Origin: Alistipes sp. CAG:831 | Lineage (GTDB): Bacteria; Bacteroidota; Bacteroidia; Bacteroidales; UBA932 | Assembly (NCBI GenBank): GCA_000432775.1 | Contig: HF990389.1 | Coordinates: forward strand, 1-10,357 | Length of the DNA: 10,357 nt | Reading direction: 5' to 3' | Part shown: positions 1 to 6,461 of the stretch, piece after piece | Position numbering within the stretch: position 1 is the stretch's first letter | Layout: each line of letters opens with the position of its first letter | Program-made: the position numbers and the translations under genes | The notes under the pieces: model-generated | Databases searched by the model: none | What the model saw: the letters and a program-made list of their open reading frames with translations, nothing else | What the model was told of the DNA's origin: nothing

Positions 1-98
1 GTTATTGTTGTCTTCACCTTGATTCCTTTAGGAATAACCTTAAGAATCTCTCTTGCGTCCTCGTTATAAATAGTATTTACAAATGTTTGAGTCTTCAT
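1..98 (-). CDS. Probable DNA methyltransferase, N-terminal fragment (partial, runs off left edge)
   Basis: The minus-strand frame opens at an ATG (96-98) and stays open for 32 codons to the window edge. The short peptide contains NEDAREIL, then a lysine-rich turn and KVKTTI. In beta-class N6-adenine/N4-cytosine methyltransferases the N-terminus has a similar pattern (a G/N-D-A-x-x-x-L stretch, a short loop, then hydrophobic residues leading into the catalytic TSPPY), so the window seems to end one or two residues before motif IV. That reading is pattern recognition on a fragment, not proof. The catalytic motif itself is not visible. The gene follows the RES-domain gene by 43 nt on the same strand and has a candidate promoter in the gap. 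Like the RES gene it is AT-rich. Some other small protein cannot be excluded. Confidence 0.5.
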   Translation of the reverse strand, partial: MKTQTFVNTIYNEDAREILKVIPKGIKVKTTI

Positions 99-111
99 CT
101 TGAATTATATT

Positions 112-139
112 CAAATATAACAATTTAAAATATTACAAA
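112..139 (-). promoter_or_regulatory. Candidate Bacteroidetes promoter for the methylase-like gene
   Basis: Read on the minus strand, TATATTTG at 119-112 matches the Bacteroidetes -7 consensus TAnnTTTG, and TTTG at 139-136 lies upstream. The 16-nt spacer is shorter than the roughly 19-20 nt typical of these promoters. The region is so AT-rich that a chance match is possible. If real, it lets the downstream gene be expressed without the RES gene. Confidence 0.35.
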
Positions 140-141
140 TA

Positions 142-1278
142 TTAATTTATTCGTATATCGAATTCATGTAACCTTGTATTAACGATTCCAGTTATATCCT
201 GCTTTAACGAAGCGAAATCATTTTTCATAAATATTCTATCCAATTGTCCAAAAGCTGAATTATTTAGATAATTAAGAGTAGTATCTATGCCACCCTCTCC
301 TGATGGTATCGGCATATATTCTTTGCTGGAAACAAGTTGGTGCTGCCAAATGGAAAATGTATTAGTTGTGTGAAAACAATTAACCAAATCATCTGATAAA
401 AAATCATTGTCGTCTCCTTTATTCAATGCTGGAAACACATAATTGTTGTGCTTTTCTATATCCGATTTCAATTTATTGGCATCTGAATAAAAGGGATAGT
501 CGGAATAAAACAAAGAAGTTGAATGGTATTTAATACCTGACACCTGTTCATTCCGCTTAATTATTGCATACATTATAAGTTGTGGAAGGATGTATTCTTG
601 TTTAAATACCCTATTTTTTCTAGAAGACAAACAGGAGGATAATATTATTGGGATTATTGACACTGAACTTGACTCGCTGATTGAAGGTATAGTCATATCC
701 AGCACCTTCAATGGTTTGACATTTTTCGCACATATAAAATTGCATGTATATGGGTTTGGGCGCCCCAATTCCTCCCAGCATATATAAGTCGATTCCCCTA
801 AATATAAACAAGGTATGCCAGATGTGCTATACCTTTGGTTACCAATAAGGTATCTTTTATTAAAAGGAATATGAAACATTTCTTTTCTGTCCAATGATTG
901 ATAAAAAGAAGTTGCTCTTGCCCTATAAAAATACGCATTCTCTTTTATTTCTACAATTCTCTTTTCTAACTTTTTAAATATTGTTTCTGCATAATTTAAT
1001 GAATCCTCAATGTTTCCCAACAAATAAGACTTACTTGCATTTACTATTAATGTTAAATTGCTTTCTATCTCTTCTATTGTTTCTGATGTATATTGAATTT
1101 CTGCAGTATCTAATTCTTTGACATACTCGTCGAAAACAAATCTATACCTATCTTCAATAGGAATATCTGTTTCTGAAGCATGTTCAATACATTTTTCATT
1201 ATCTCGATTCAGAATTTCATAAGCAACCCTGAACAGAGAGTTCAATTCAAAGTACTCATTTTTGTGTTCTAATTTCAT
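142..1278 (-). CDS. RES-domain protein with N-terminal helical extension
   Basis: This 378-aa protein carries a RES domain at about residues 117-255. Visible RES-family signatures are FYRAR (117-121), GNQRYSTSGIPCLYLGES (146-163) leading into the acidic CWEEL (168-171), and a GIKYHSTS segment (248-255). These supply the Arg, Glu and Ser expected of the family's active site. RES proteins resemble ADP-ribosyltransferases, and characterised RES toxins destroy cellular NAD+, so this is predicted to be a cytosolic NAD+-attacking enzyme. Residues 1-115 are a charged, probably all-helical extension absent from minimal RES toxins; some RES proteins have HEPN-like N-terminal domains, but no R-x4-6-H motif is obvious here. 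Residues 260-378 are also beyond the minimal domain. No typical Xre/MbcA-like antitoxin gene lies upstream. The gene is about 30% GC, unlike the ATPase gene 40 nt upstream. No good -7 element or Shine-Dalgarno precedes its ATG. Confidence 0.75.
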   Translation of the reverse strand: MKLEHKNEYFELNSLFRVAYEILNRDNEKCIEHASETDIPIEDRYRFVFDEYVKELDTAEIQYTSETIEEIESNLTLIVNASKSYLLGNIEDSLNYAETIFKKLEKRIVEIKENAYFYRARATSFYQSLDRKEMFHIPFNKRYLIGNQRYSTSGIPCLYLGESTYICWEELGRPNPYTCNFICAKNVKPLKVLDMTIPSISESSSVSIIPIILSSCLSSRKNRVFKQEYILPQLIMYAIIKRNEQVSGIKYHSTSLFYSDYPFYSDANKLKSDIEKHNNYVFPALNKGDDNDFLSDDLVNCFHTTNTFSIWQHQLVSSKEYMPIPSGEGGIDTTLNYLNNSAFGQLDRIFMKNDFASLKQDITGIVNTRLHEFDIRIN

Positions 1279-1318
1279 AATGAAAGTAAGTTAGAATAAA
1301 TAGCAATGTAAGTTGTTA

Positions 1319-2443
1319 TTAAAACACCTGCCTCCTCAGCCACTCCCCCATAAAGCGGTCATAAATGATGTAGCCGTCGGCAGTCTGATAAACCAGTTCG
1401 TTTTCCAGCAACTTCTTCATTGCTGCACTCACGCTGCTTGCTGCGCGAAGTCCGTAGGTGCTGATAAAGTCTCCGGCCAGAACCTCCTTGACGCAGCCCT
1501 CCTTGGCGATAGCTTTCAGCAGGCGCACCTGACCGGAAGAGTATGCTTTCAGCAGGTCTGCGTATATGTAGCTGTACTCGGCCAATATCTGTTCTGTGGC
1601 GTATGAAACCAGTTCCATGTCCACATCCCGGTCGTACCCGTACAGGCGGTTGAGGAGACACTGCACATACCAGGTATGCCCCTCGTATTTTTCATATATC
1701 GTATTGAAAACCTCTTGAGGCAATTTCACACCGTGTGCGGCAAAATGCCCTGTCGCGAAACCTGCGTATTCATCCCGCTGTATCGGTCCGATTGTGAGAG
1801 GTTGCGTACTTTGATAGAACGGCCTTTTCGACGAAGTGAACATCTCCTGCATCAGATGCTGCTTGCTGCCGGCAAAGATAAAATTCACATTGGGCAAGAA
1901 CTGGATATAAGAACGCAATAGCGCTTCTACGCCTTTCTCCTGATATTCGGCTATCTGCTGGAACTCGTCTATGGCGACATAGCACCGTTTCTCAGATGAG
2001 CCAAGATACTCGAATATCTCTTTCAAAGTGTTTTCTTCCTCAGCCGGAGCCACATCAATCGTCACCTTGGGAACACCTGTCATTTCGTCAAAAGTAAACA
2101 CAGGACGGCAGCTGCGGAAAAACTGGCTTATACGGCTAAAAGCCTTTTGCGGGGCGGAATCCAGCTTCCCCAACACCGCAGCGGCAAGCAACCGTACAAA
2201 ATCGCCCAACGACTGGGTTGAGTAGATATCCAAATAGAAGGTGACAATATCGGGCTGCTGCTCTTTCAGACGGTAAAACGCATGACGGATCAGTCCGGTC
2301 TTTCCCATTCGGCGTGGAGCAATCAATGTCACATTGCGTCCATTGTGGAGCGCGTCGAGAATAGTTCTGGTCTCCTGCTCTCTGTCGCAAAAGAACTCCG
2401 GGCTGTAATATCCAGAAATGAGGAAAGGATTATTGGGCTTCAT
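1319..2443 (-). CDS. ATPase_2-family AAA ATPase with C-terminal winged helix
   Basis: The 374-aa protein has a P-loop APRRMGKTG (42-50), a Walker B strand ending in Asp-Glu, CYVAIDEF (154-161), and a sensor-like FIFAGSK (188-194). This order and the R-R-M-G-K-T form of the P-loop are typical of the archaeal-type ATPase_2 family (STAND-related), common as lone genes in Bacteroidetes. The N-terminus (FLISGYYSPEFFCDREQE) is the usual lead-in. The C-terminal 70 residues look like a winged helix with a GLRAASSVSAAMKKLLE recognition-helix-like segment and a YIIYDRFMGEWLRR tail. Members bind ATP and are thought to act as switches or helicase-like/DNA-associated ATPases; their targets are mostly unknown. 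The ATG at 2441-2443 is supported by a nearby upstream promoter element. The gene stands alone: the RES gene downstream differs strongly in base composition. Confidence 0.85.
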   Translation of the reverse strand: MKPNNPFLISGYYSPEFFCDREQETRTILDALHNGRNVTLIAPRRMGKTGLIRHAFYRLKEQQPDIVTFYLDIYSTQSLGDFVRLLAAAVLGKLDSAPQKAFSRISQFFRSCRPVFTFDEMTGVPKVTIDVAPAEEENTLKEIFEYLGSSEKRCYVAIDEFQQIAEYQEKGVEALLRSYIQFLPNVNFIFAGSKQHLMQEMFTSSKRPFYQSTQPLTIGPIQRDEYAGFATGHFAAHGVKLPQEVFNTIYEKYEGHTWYVQCLLNRLYGYDRDVDMELVSYATEQILAEYSYIYADLLKAYSSGQVRLLKAIAKEGCVKEVLAGDFISTYGLRAASSVSAAMKKLLENELVYQTADGYIIYDRFMGEWLRRQVF

Positions 2444-2464
2444 GCTATTCCTATTATCTCGTTA

Positions 2465-2492
2465 CAAATTTATCGTAATGCAAATATCGCAA
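2465..2492 (-). promoter_or_regulatory. Promoter of the ATPase gene
   Basis: On the minus strand TAAATTTG (2472-2465) is an exact match to the Bacteroidetes -7 element, 21 nt upstream of the ATPase ATG. A TTG at 2492-2490 could be the -33 element with a 17-nt spacer, slightly short. The transcript would have a very short leader of about 15 nt. Confidence 0.5.
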
Positions 2493-2537
2493 TAAAATAC
2501 AAGATGACAAAATAATCCGATTATAAATTTTATTTGC

Positions 2538-2545
2538 TAATTTTG
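2538..2545 (+). promoter_or_regulatory. Candidate -7 element facing the metallophosphoesterase side
   Basis: TAATTTTG matches TAnnTTTG on the plus strand, 29 nt before the first ATG of the small ORF at 2575. No convincing -33 TTTG is present at the right distance. It would form a divergent pair with the ATPase promoter. Confidence 0.3.
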
Positions 2546-2574
2546 CATCGATTTTGAGACATTCAATATTATCA

Positions 2575-2709
2575 ATGCTTAAAAACAGAATGAACATATT
2601 ATCAGTAACGACCTCCATTAAGAACAATAAACGCTCTGATGTGGTATTGAGTGTTCATATCTCACGCATTGAACCTCGTATAATAGTAAATACTTTCCAA
2701 CGGACATAA
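2575..2709 (+). CDS. Possible 44-aa leader peptide or small ORF
   Basis: An ATG at 2575 opens a 44-codon frame ending in TAA at 2707-2709; an in-frame ATG at 2590 is an alternative start. It follows the -7-like element at 2538 and is followed by two hairpins, the second with a U-rich tail. The peptide begins MLKNRMNILSV and ends VNTFQRT; it has no transmembrane segment, no run of one amino acid and no recognised family. The final codons lie inside the first copy of the repeat ACTTTCCAAC. It could be a leader peptide, a small protein, a remnant of a longer gene, or a chance frame in AT-rich DNA. Confidence 0.25.
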   Translation: MLKNRMNILSVTTSIKNNKRSDVVLSVHISRIEPRIIVNTFQRT

Positions 2710-2776
2710 AAGTACACTATTGTACTTTTCGAACCAGTAACTGAATAGTTGGAAAGTCCTTACCGAACTTTCCAAC
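2692..2776. repeat. Ten-bp repeat ACTTTCCAAC, two direct and one inverted copy
   Basis: Copy A is ACTTTCCAAC at 2692-2701, copy B is its complement GTTGGAAAGT at 2748-2757, and copy C is ACTTTCCAAC at 2767-2776. In RNA, B can pair with A (10 bp, enclosing the hairpin at 2708-2729) or with C (14 bp in its extended form), but not both. All three matches are exact. Confidence 0.8.
2708..2729 (+). other. Perfect hairpin, 9-bp stem
   Basis: AAAAGTACA (2708-2716) and TGTACTTTT (2721-2729) are perfectly complementary around the loop CTAT. It begins on the stop codon of the small ORF and sits between copies A and B of the 10-bp repeat. Because the arms begin with A and end with T it could resemble a short bidirectional terminator, or be an operator-type palindrome. 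Confidence 0.6.
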
Positions 2777-2786
2777 TATTTTGTTT
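2744..2786 (+). terminator. Rho-independent-type terminator or attenuator upstream of the phosphoesterase
   Basis: AATAGTTGGAAAGT (2744-2757) pairs perfectly with ACTTTCCAACTATT (2767-2780), a 14-bp stem with a 9-nt loop, followed by TTGTTT, so that the 3' side reads TTTTGTTT. There is no long plus-strand gene upstream to terminate, only the possible small ORF, so it may control read-through into the phosphoesterase gene 71 nt further on. Confidence 0.65.
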
Positions 2787-2857
2787 ATAGGCTATTTCGT
2801 CTGATTGACAATTAATTAAGTTATTAACGCGCAGTGATGCGCATAAATTGAAAAGAA

Positions 2858-3436
2858 ATGAACTTTAAGTTTGACGGCAGCAAGGTGTTCTTTACATCTG
2901 ACACCCATTTTTACCATGGGAATATCATTCGCTTCTGCCACAGGCCGTTCAAGGATGTGGAAACGATGAATGAAACTATCATATCCAACTGGAATAATAC
3001 AGTCGGCCAGGATGATATTGTTTTTCATTTGGGAGATTTTTGTCTTGGCGGCTCTGCTGAATGGACTAGAATACTTAACAGATTGAACGGCAGGATATAT
3101 CTGATTATGGGCAACCACGATTTGAAAAATATACGCCAGGGGTACATTGACAGATTTGAGCATGTGGCAATGCAAATGCACATAACGGTCGGCAAGCAGA
3201 AAATATATTTGAACCATTATCCTTTTCTATGCTTTGACGGCGGATATAAAGATGTGTGGCAGCTGTTCGGACATGTACACACAAGAAAGAACAATACCGG
3301 AATTGACGCTGCCCGGCTTCAGTACCTCTATCCGACACAGTATGATGTCGGAGTTGACAACAACAACTATACACCCGTTTCATTTAAACAAGTCAAAAGG
3401 ATAATGATAAAACAAATTGAGAAAGGAGGACTGTAA
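2858..3436 (+). CDS. Calcineurin-like metallophosphoesterase
   Basis: The 192-aa protein holds the full metal-binding set of the calcineurin-like phosphoesterase fold: SDTH (14-17), a GD motif in HLGDF (57-61), GNHD (85-88), NHYP (119-122) and GHVH (138-141). The ending YDVGVDNNNYTPVSF, with a conserved Asp and Asn, is characteristic of the small COG4186-like single-domain phosphoesterases. It should be a cytosolic two-metal phosphomonoesterase or phosphodiesterase; the substrate cannot be read from the sequence. Its length is normal and it has no signal peptide or extra domain. The ATG at 2858 is preceded by the purine stretch GAAAAGAA. It is a lone plus-strand gene framed by a terminator-like hairpin upstream and a long stem-loop downstream, and converges on the RhuM operon. 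Confidence 0.9.
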   Translation: MNFKFDGSKVFFTSDTHFYHGNIIRFCHRPFKDVETMNETIISNWNNTVGQDDIVFHLGDFCLGGSAEWTRILNRLNGRIYLIMGNHDLKNIRQGYIDRFEHVAMQMHITVGKQKIYLNHYPFLCFDGGYKDVWQLFGHVHTRKNNTGIDAARLQYLYPTQYDVGVDNNNYTPVSFKQVKRIMIKQIEKGGL

Positions 3437-3452
3437 TATCAATAATCTGATC

Positions 3453-3524
3453 TTAAGCCTCAACACATCATATAGTAAATGAAAAAGCATCTATTTCTAT
3501 ATTATATGATATATTGAGGCTTAA
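3453..3524. terminator. Long bidirectional stem-loop between convergent genes
   Basis: TTAAGCCTCAA (3453-3463) pairs with TTGAGGCTTAA (3514-3524), and the stem continues with ATCATATA (3467-3474) pairing with TATATGAT (3503-3510) after a 3-nt internal loop. The apical loop is 28 nt. It lies 17 nt after the phosphoesterase stop and 31 nt after the RhuM stop, so it can end both transcripts. Confidence 0.75.
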
Positions 3525-3554
3525 TATTTTATAGTATTACATATATGTGCCTGG

Positions 3555-4574
3555 TCAAGCTTTCTCTTGCTCCAGCATTTTTCTTACCTGTTTGTCAAAG
3601 TCCGAATCAATCAGCTGAGTGCGGTTAAAGATGTCATACTCCTGCTCGGCCTTTGCCTTGGCCTGAGCAGCCGATATACGTCCCTTGTCGGGTAGAATCT
3701 GATAACGTCGGAATGCAAGGAACTCGTTAACGCTTGCCGAGAACTGGGACATGCTGAAAGTGTTCTCCCGCTCAATAAGGTCTTCTATGTAGTCAAAGTA
3801 TCCGGTCACGGCGCGTTCCAGCTGGCGGATTTCTCTCTCGTCCAGATAGTTCTTTGCGAGTGAGACGTCTGATTTCAATATACGGCCGTCAGGAGCGTTC
3901 TTCCATGTTGTCAGTCCCATGTGCTCCTTCGTATGATCTGCCTTGCCGTATATTATCTCAGCGGCAGTCTGACCCGTAATCGCATAGTGAAAACGGTTCT
4001 GAATCATCGCATAAAAGTCCTGCGTCGTCGGCGAATCTTTATCGTAATCAATGCTACATTCGGCATAAATGTCGGTAATCTGCTGCCAGATCCGGCGCTC
4101 GCTGGCCCTGATGGAGCGGATGCGCTCAAGCAACTCGCGGAAATAATCCTTTCCGAAAACTGCCGTTCCCTGCTTCAGCCGGTCATCATCAAGAGCAAAT
4201 CCTTTGCGGATATACTCGTTGAGCACCTTGGTCGCCCACTGACGGAAACGGGTTGCCTGTATCGAATTAACCCTATATCCGACAGAGATAATCATGTCAA
4301 GATTGTAAAAATCCACAGATTCTTCCACTTCTCCCCTTATACCCCTATTCACGACAGTTGCAATTTTTGCAACTGTCGCATCCTGCTGCAATTCTCCGTC
4401 TTTAAATATGTTGGAAATATGGCGGCTGATACCCGATTTATCTACCCCGAAAAGCCGACTCATCGCCTTTTGCGTACACCAAATCGTCTCATCTTTGATG
4501 ACAACCTGTACCCTGCCCTCCTCTTCCGGAAGATTGTATAATATGAATTGAATTTCGTTCGGCATAATCGTCAT
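3555..4574 (-). CDS. rhuM: RhuM-family protein (virulence RhuM, PF13310-like)
   Basis: The 339-aa protein matches the RhuM family over its length. An N-terminal DNA-binding-like segment (residues 32-62, WCTQKAMSRLFGVDKSGIS then RHI) resembles the helix-turn-helix of phage antirepressors. It is followed by YNLDMIISVGYRVNS (90-104) and RFRQWATKVLNEYIRKGF (109-126), the hallmark shared with Bro/KilA/Rha-type phage proteins. The middle contains FHYAITGQTAAEIIYGKADH (195-214), and the C-terminus is helical and charged. The biochemical role is unknown: the name comes from a Salmonella pathogenicity-island gene, and relatives are often found within type I restriction loci and defence islands. Its start lies 9 nt after the stop of the GmrSD-like gene, so the two are co-transcribed. 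The ATG at 4572 is used; a second in-frame ATG at 4563 (MPNEIQF) is equally plausible. Older hydroxyacid dehydrogenase labels for this family are not supported. Confidence 0.85.
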   Translation of the reverse strand: MTIMPNEIQFILYNLPEEEGRVQVVIKDETIWCTQKAMSRLFGVDKSGISRHISNIFKDGELQQDATVAKIATVVNRGIRGEVEESVDFYNLDMIISVGYRVNSIQATRFRQWATKVLNEYIRKGFALDDDRLKQGTAVFGKDYFRELLERIRSIRASERRIWQQITDIYAECSIDYDKDSPTTQDFYAMIQNRFHYAITGQTAAEIIYGKADHTKEHMGLTTWKNAPDGRILKSDVSLAKNYLDEREIRQLERAVTGYFDYIEDLIERENTFSMSQFSASVNEFLAFRRYQILPDKGRISAAQAKAKAEQEYDIFNRTQLIDSDFDKQVRKMLEQEKA

Positions 4575-4583
4575 AGAACTAAA

Positions 4584-6389
4584 TTAAAGCGAAAAATAAT
4601 ATTCTTTAAGCCTTTGGGCTATCAATTTACGGCGCCGGGCCAAGAAATCAGGATAGTTGTCAACATTCATATCGATGATATCCACTGGAATGCAGCAGTC
4701 TTCCTCGAGATTTACGGTTAGAGTATTGTAGTCCGAGATTGCTCCGTATTTCGTAGGACCGCCTGCACACTGCACATTTTTCACATAACCTAAATAATCG
4801 CTCGGGGACTTTTTACCGATATTGATGTTTATCTCAGTCTGAGTGTAGGTATAATTGGCAATCTGGTTGTATTCCGATTTAGGAATGCCGTTGGCTTTCA
4901 GATATTCGCGAGGGAAGATATGGTGCACATCCCCTTTCTGCTCTATCATGTCGCGGACAGTTATCGCGGTAGAGAGGAATCCTTTTCTATTCTGGTAACA
5001 CTGCGACGCAAGGAAAACATTGAAAATAGGGCTGCTGGCAACTGATGTCGTAAGTTGCTGAATAGCACCGAAGTCCCAATAGGCATCTGACAGTTCTGCC
5101 GCCTCGGTCTCTGCCAGGTATTCTCCAAAGTCAGAATAACGGTCTATCTGTTTTACGTCATAATCAAAGTTACTCTCCGGGGAGGAACTGTAGCGGCCTC
5201 GCAGTATGGAGAAGACAAACCATCTCCGTACGTATTTTTCAATGTGTTCAGGCTGATACCCCTTCTCTCTCAATCTCAAAAACAGGATGTATGCAAAATT
5301 CAATGTATTCTGCGACCGGATGAGTTTGGAATGACAGAAACCGGCAGAGCGGATTATCATGACAAACCGCTTAAAGTTGGTTTCGTTGATGAATGCGCAC
5401 ACTCCTTCCGTCAACTTTCCATAAGTATCCTCTTTGATGGAATCTTCGTTGTCTCTGGTCTCAAAATTTCGTCCGGACAATAAGCTTACCAAGTCCGCCA
5501 TTTTACCCCTGCTGAACTTTGAAGTGAATGCGACTCGCAGGACATCGACGTAAGACGGATCATAGATATCATCATTCTCCTTACGCAGCCATTCTATCTG
5601 AGAGCGATACGGTGACTCTGCAAATTCTTTGTCATTATTCATCAGGGTGGAATAGAACTCCGGACGGACGGCCAGTTCACTGAAATGGTCGATGCATTTT
5701 CTAAGCAGGTTTCCACCATAGGTTTCATTTGCCGCGATAGTCGACATGACGAAGTCGGCCTGATTTAACGGTACACCTTTGCTGTTGATGCGTATGAAAA
5801 TCTCTGTAACTCTCTCTATATCCAGTTCTCCGGATAATTCGATTACGCCAATCTGCCTGTTGGCAATATTCCGCAAATCATCCATGGCAATGTCAACAGC
5901 GTCCTCGTCCACCGAAGGATTCTGCGCCATGTACTCGTTCAGGGCCGCACGCTGCCTTGTCGAACCATTGAGCAGAGGAGCGATATCCTTAATCCACAGA
6001 GGATCTTTTGAAATAGCAGCGTTGAATGTCGCAAACCGCCGTTCTATTGGATTATATGCGACCTGAATCCTTACGTCCGCATAATCACGGTTCTTCACGG
6101 TCTCTCCAAGAATTGCCGCCCGTAAAGCAGTAATACGCTGCTGGCCGTCTATCAGAATCTTTTTGCCCATGGATGAGCTTCCGTCTTTCAGCTTTACATT
6201 CGGACTCTGCCATGTGATAATATAGCCGATGGGATAGCCATTATACAGGCTGTCTATCAACTCCGTCACCTTGTCAGGCTCCCACACGAAGGGCCGCTGT
6301 ATCTCTGGGATTGCTATCTCTTTTATCTGCACCAAACTTAGCAGATTGGAAACTAAATATTGATTTACTGAATAATTCTGACTGGTCAT
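4584..6389 (-). CDS. GmrSD-like DUF262-DUF1524 nuclease, single polypeptide
   Basis: The 601-aa protein joins an N-terminal DUF262 (GmrS-like, ParB/Srx-fold) domain to a C-terminal DUF1524 HNH-type nuclease domain. DUF262 marks are IPEIQRPFVWE (28-38), the nucleotide-binding DGQQR (81-85) and FIRINSKGVPLN (198-209). The middle, about 225-450, is helical. The nuclease marks are DVHHIFPREYL (487-497) and the Asn-rich segment NQIANYTYTQTEININ (508-523), followed by a Pro-Ser-x-Tyr turn. In E. coli, GmrS and GmrD together use NTP hydrolysis to cut glucosylated hydroxymethylcytosine phage DNA; fused forms are widespread as type IV restriction enzymes. All key residues look intact, so it is predicted to be active against modified invader DNA; the modification recognised is unknown. 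The ATG at 6387 is chosen over an in-frame TTG at 6393 because only the ATG follows the promoter with a normal start. It heads an operon with rhuM. Confidence 0.9.
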   Translation of the reverse strand: MTSQNYSVNQYLVSNLLSLVQIKEIAIPEIQRPFVWEPDKVTELIDSLYNGYPIGYIITWQSPNVKLKDGSSSMGKKILIDGQQRITALRAAILGETVKNRDYADVRIQVAYNPIERRFATFNAAISKDPLWIKDIAPLLNGSTRQRAALNEYMAQNPSVDEDAVDIAMDDLRNIANRQIGVIELSGELDIERVTEIFIRINSKGVPLNQADFVMSTIAANETYGGNLLRKCIDHFSELAVRPEFYSTLMNNDKEFAESPYRSQIEWLRKENDDIYDPSYVDVLRVAFTSKFSRGKMADLVSLLSGRNFETRDNEDSIKEDTYGKLTEGVCAFINETNFKRFVMIIRSAGFCHSKLIRSQNTLNFAYILFLRLREKGYQPEHIEKYVRRWFVFSILRGRYSSSPESNFDYDVKQIDRYSDFGEYLAETEAAELSDAYWDFGAIQQLTTSVASSPIFNVFLASQCYQNRKGFLSTAITVRDMIEQKGDVHHIFPREYLKANGIPKSEYNQIANYTYTQTEININIGKKSPSDYLGYVKNVQCAGGPTKYGAISDYNTLTVNLEEDCCIPVDIIDMNVDNYPDFLARRRKLIAQRLKEYYFSL

Positions 6390-6408
6390 GAGCAAAAAGT
6401 TTTGTCTA

Positions 6409-6438
6409 CAAATTTAACCCTTTTACTCTAAATCACAA
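6409..6438 (-). promoter_or_regulatory. Bacteroidetes promoter of the GmrSD-like/rhuM operon
   Basis: On the minus strand TTG (6438-6436) and TAAATTTG (6416-6409) are separated by 19 nt, a good fit to the Bacteroidetes TTTG/TAnnTTTG promoter. Transcription would start near 6402, leaving a leader of only about a dozen nucleotides and no room for a Shine-Dalgarno. Confidence 0.65.
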
Positions 6439-6461
6439 TTTCTATTTTCTCCGGCATCATG

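Noticed and set aside
590..811. Short frames on both strands inside the RES gene
   Set aside because: They lie wholly within a frame that shows clear RES-family motifs, and neither peptide shows a recognisable motif.
2575..2709. Small ORF as the N-terminal remnant of an integrase or transposase
   Set aside because: The peptide showed no convincing resemblance to the N-termini of Bacteroides tyrosine recombinases, and no catalytic part follows.
3921..4541. A 206-codon plus-strand frame opposite rhuM
   Set aside because: The opposite strand encodes an intact RhuM protein over its whole length, and the plus frame has no motif or promoter.
6390..6395. Upstream TTG as the start of the GmrSD-like protein
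   Set aside because: It would add only two residues, and the ATG at 6387-6389 is the more usual start, with no Shine-Dalgarno favouring the TTG.
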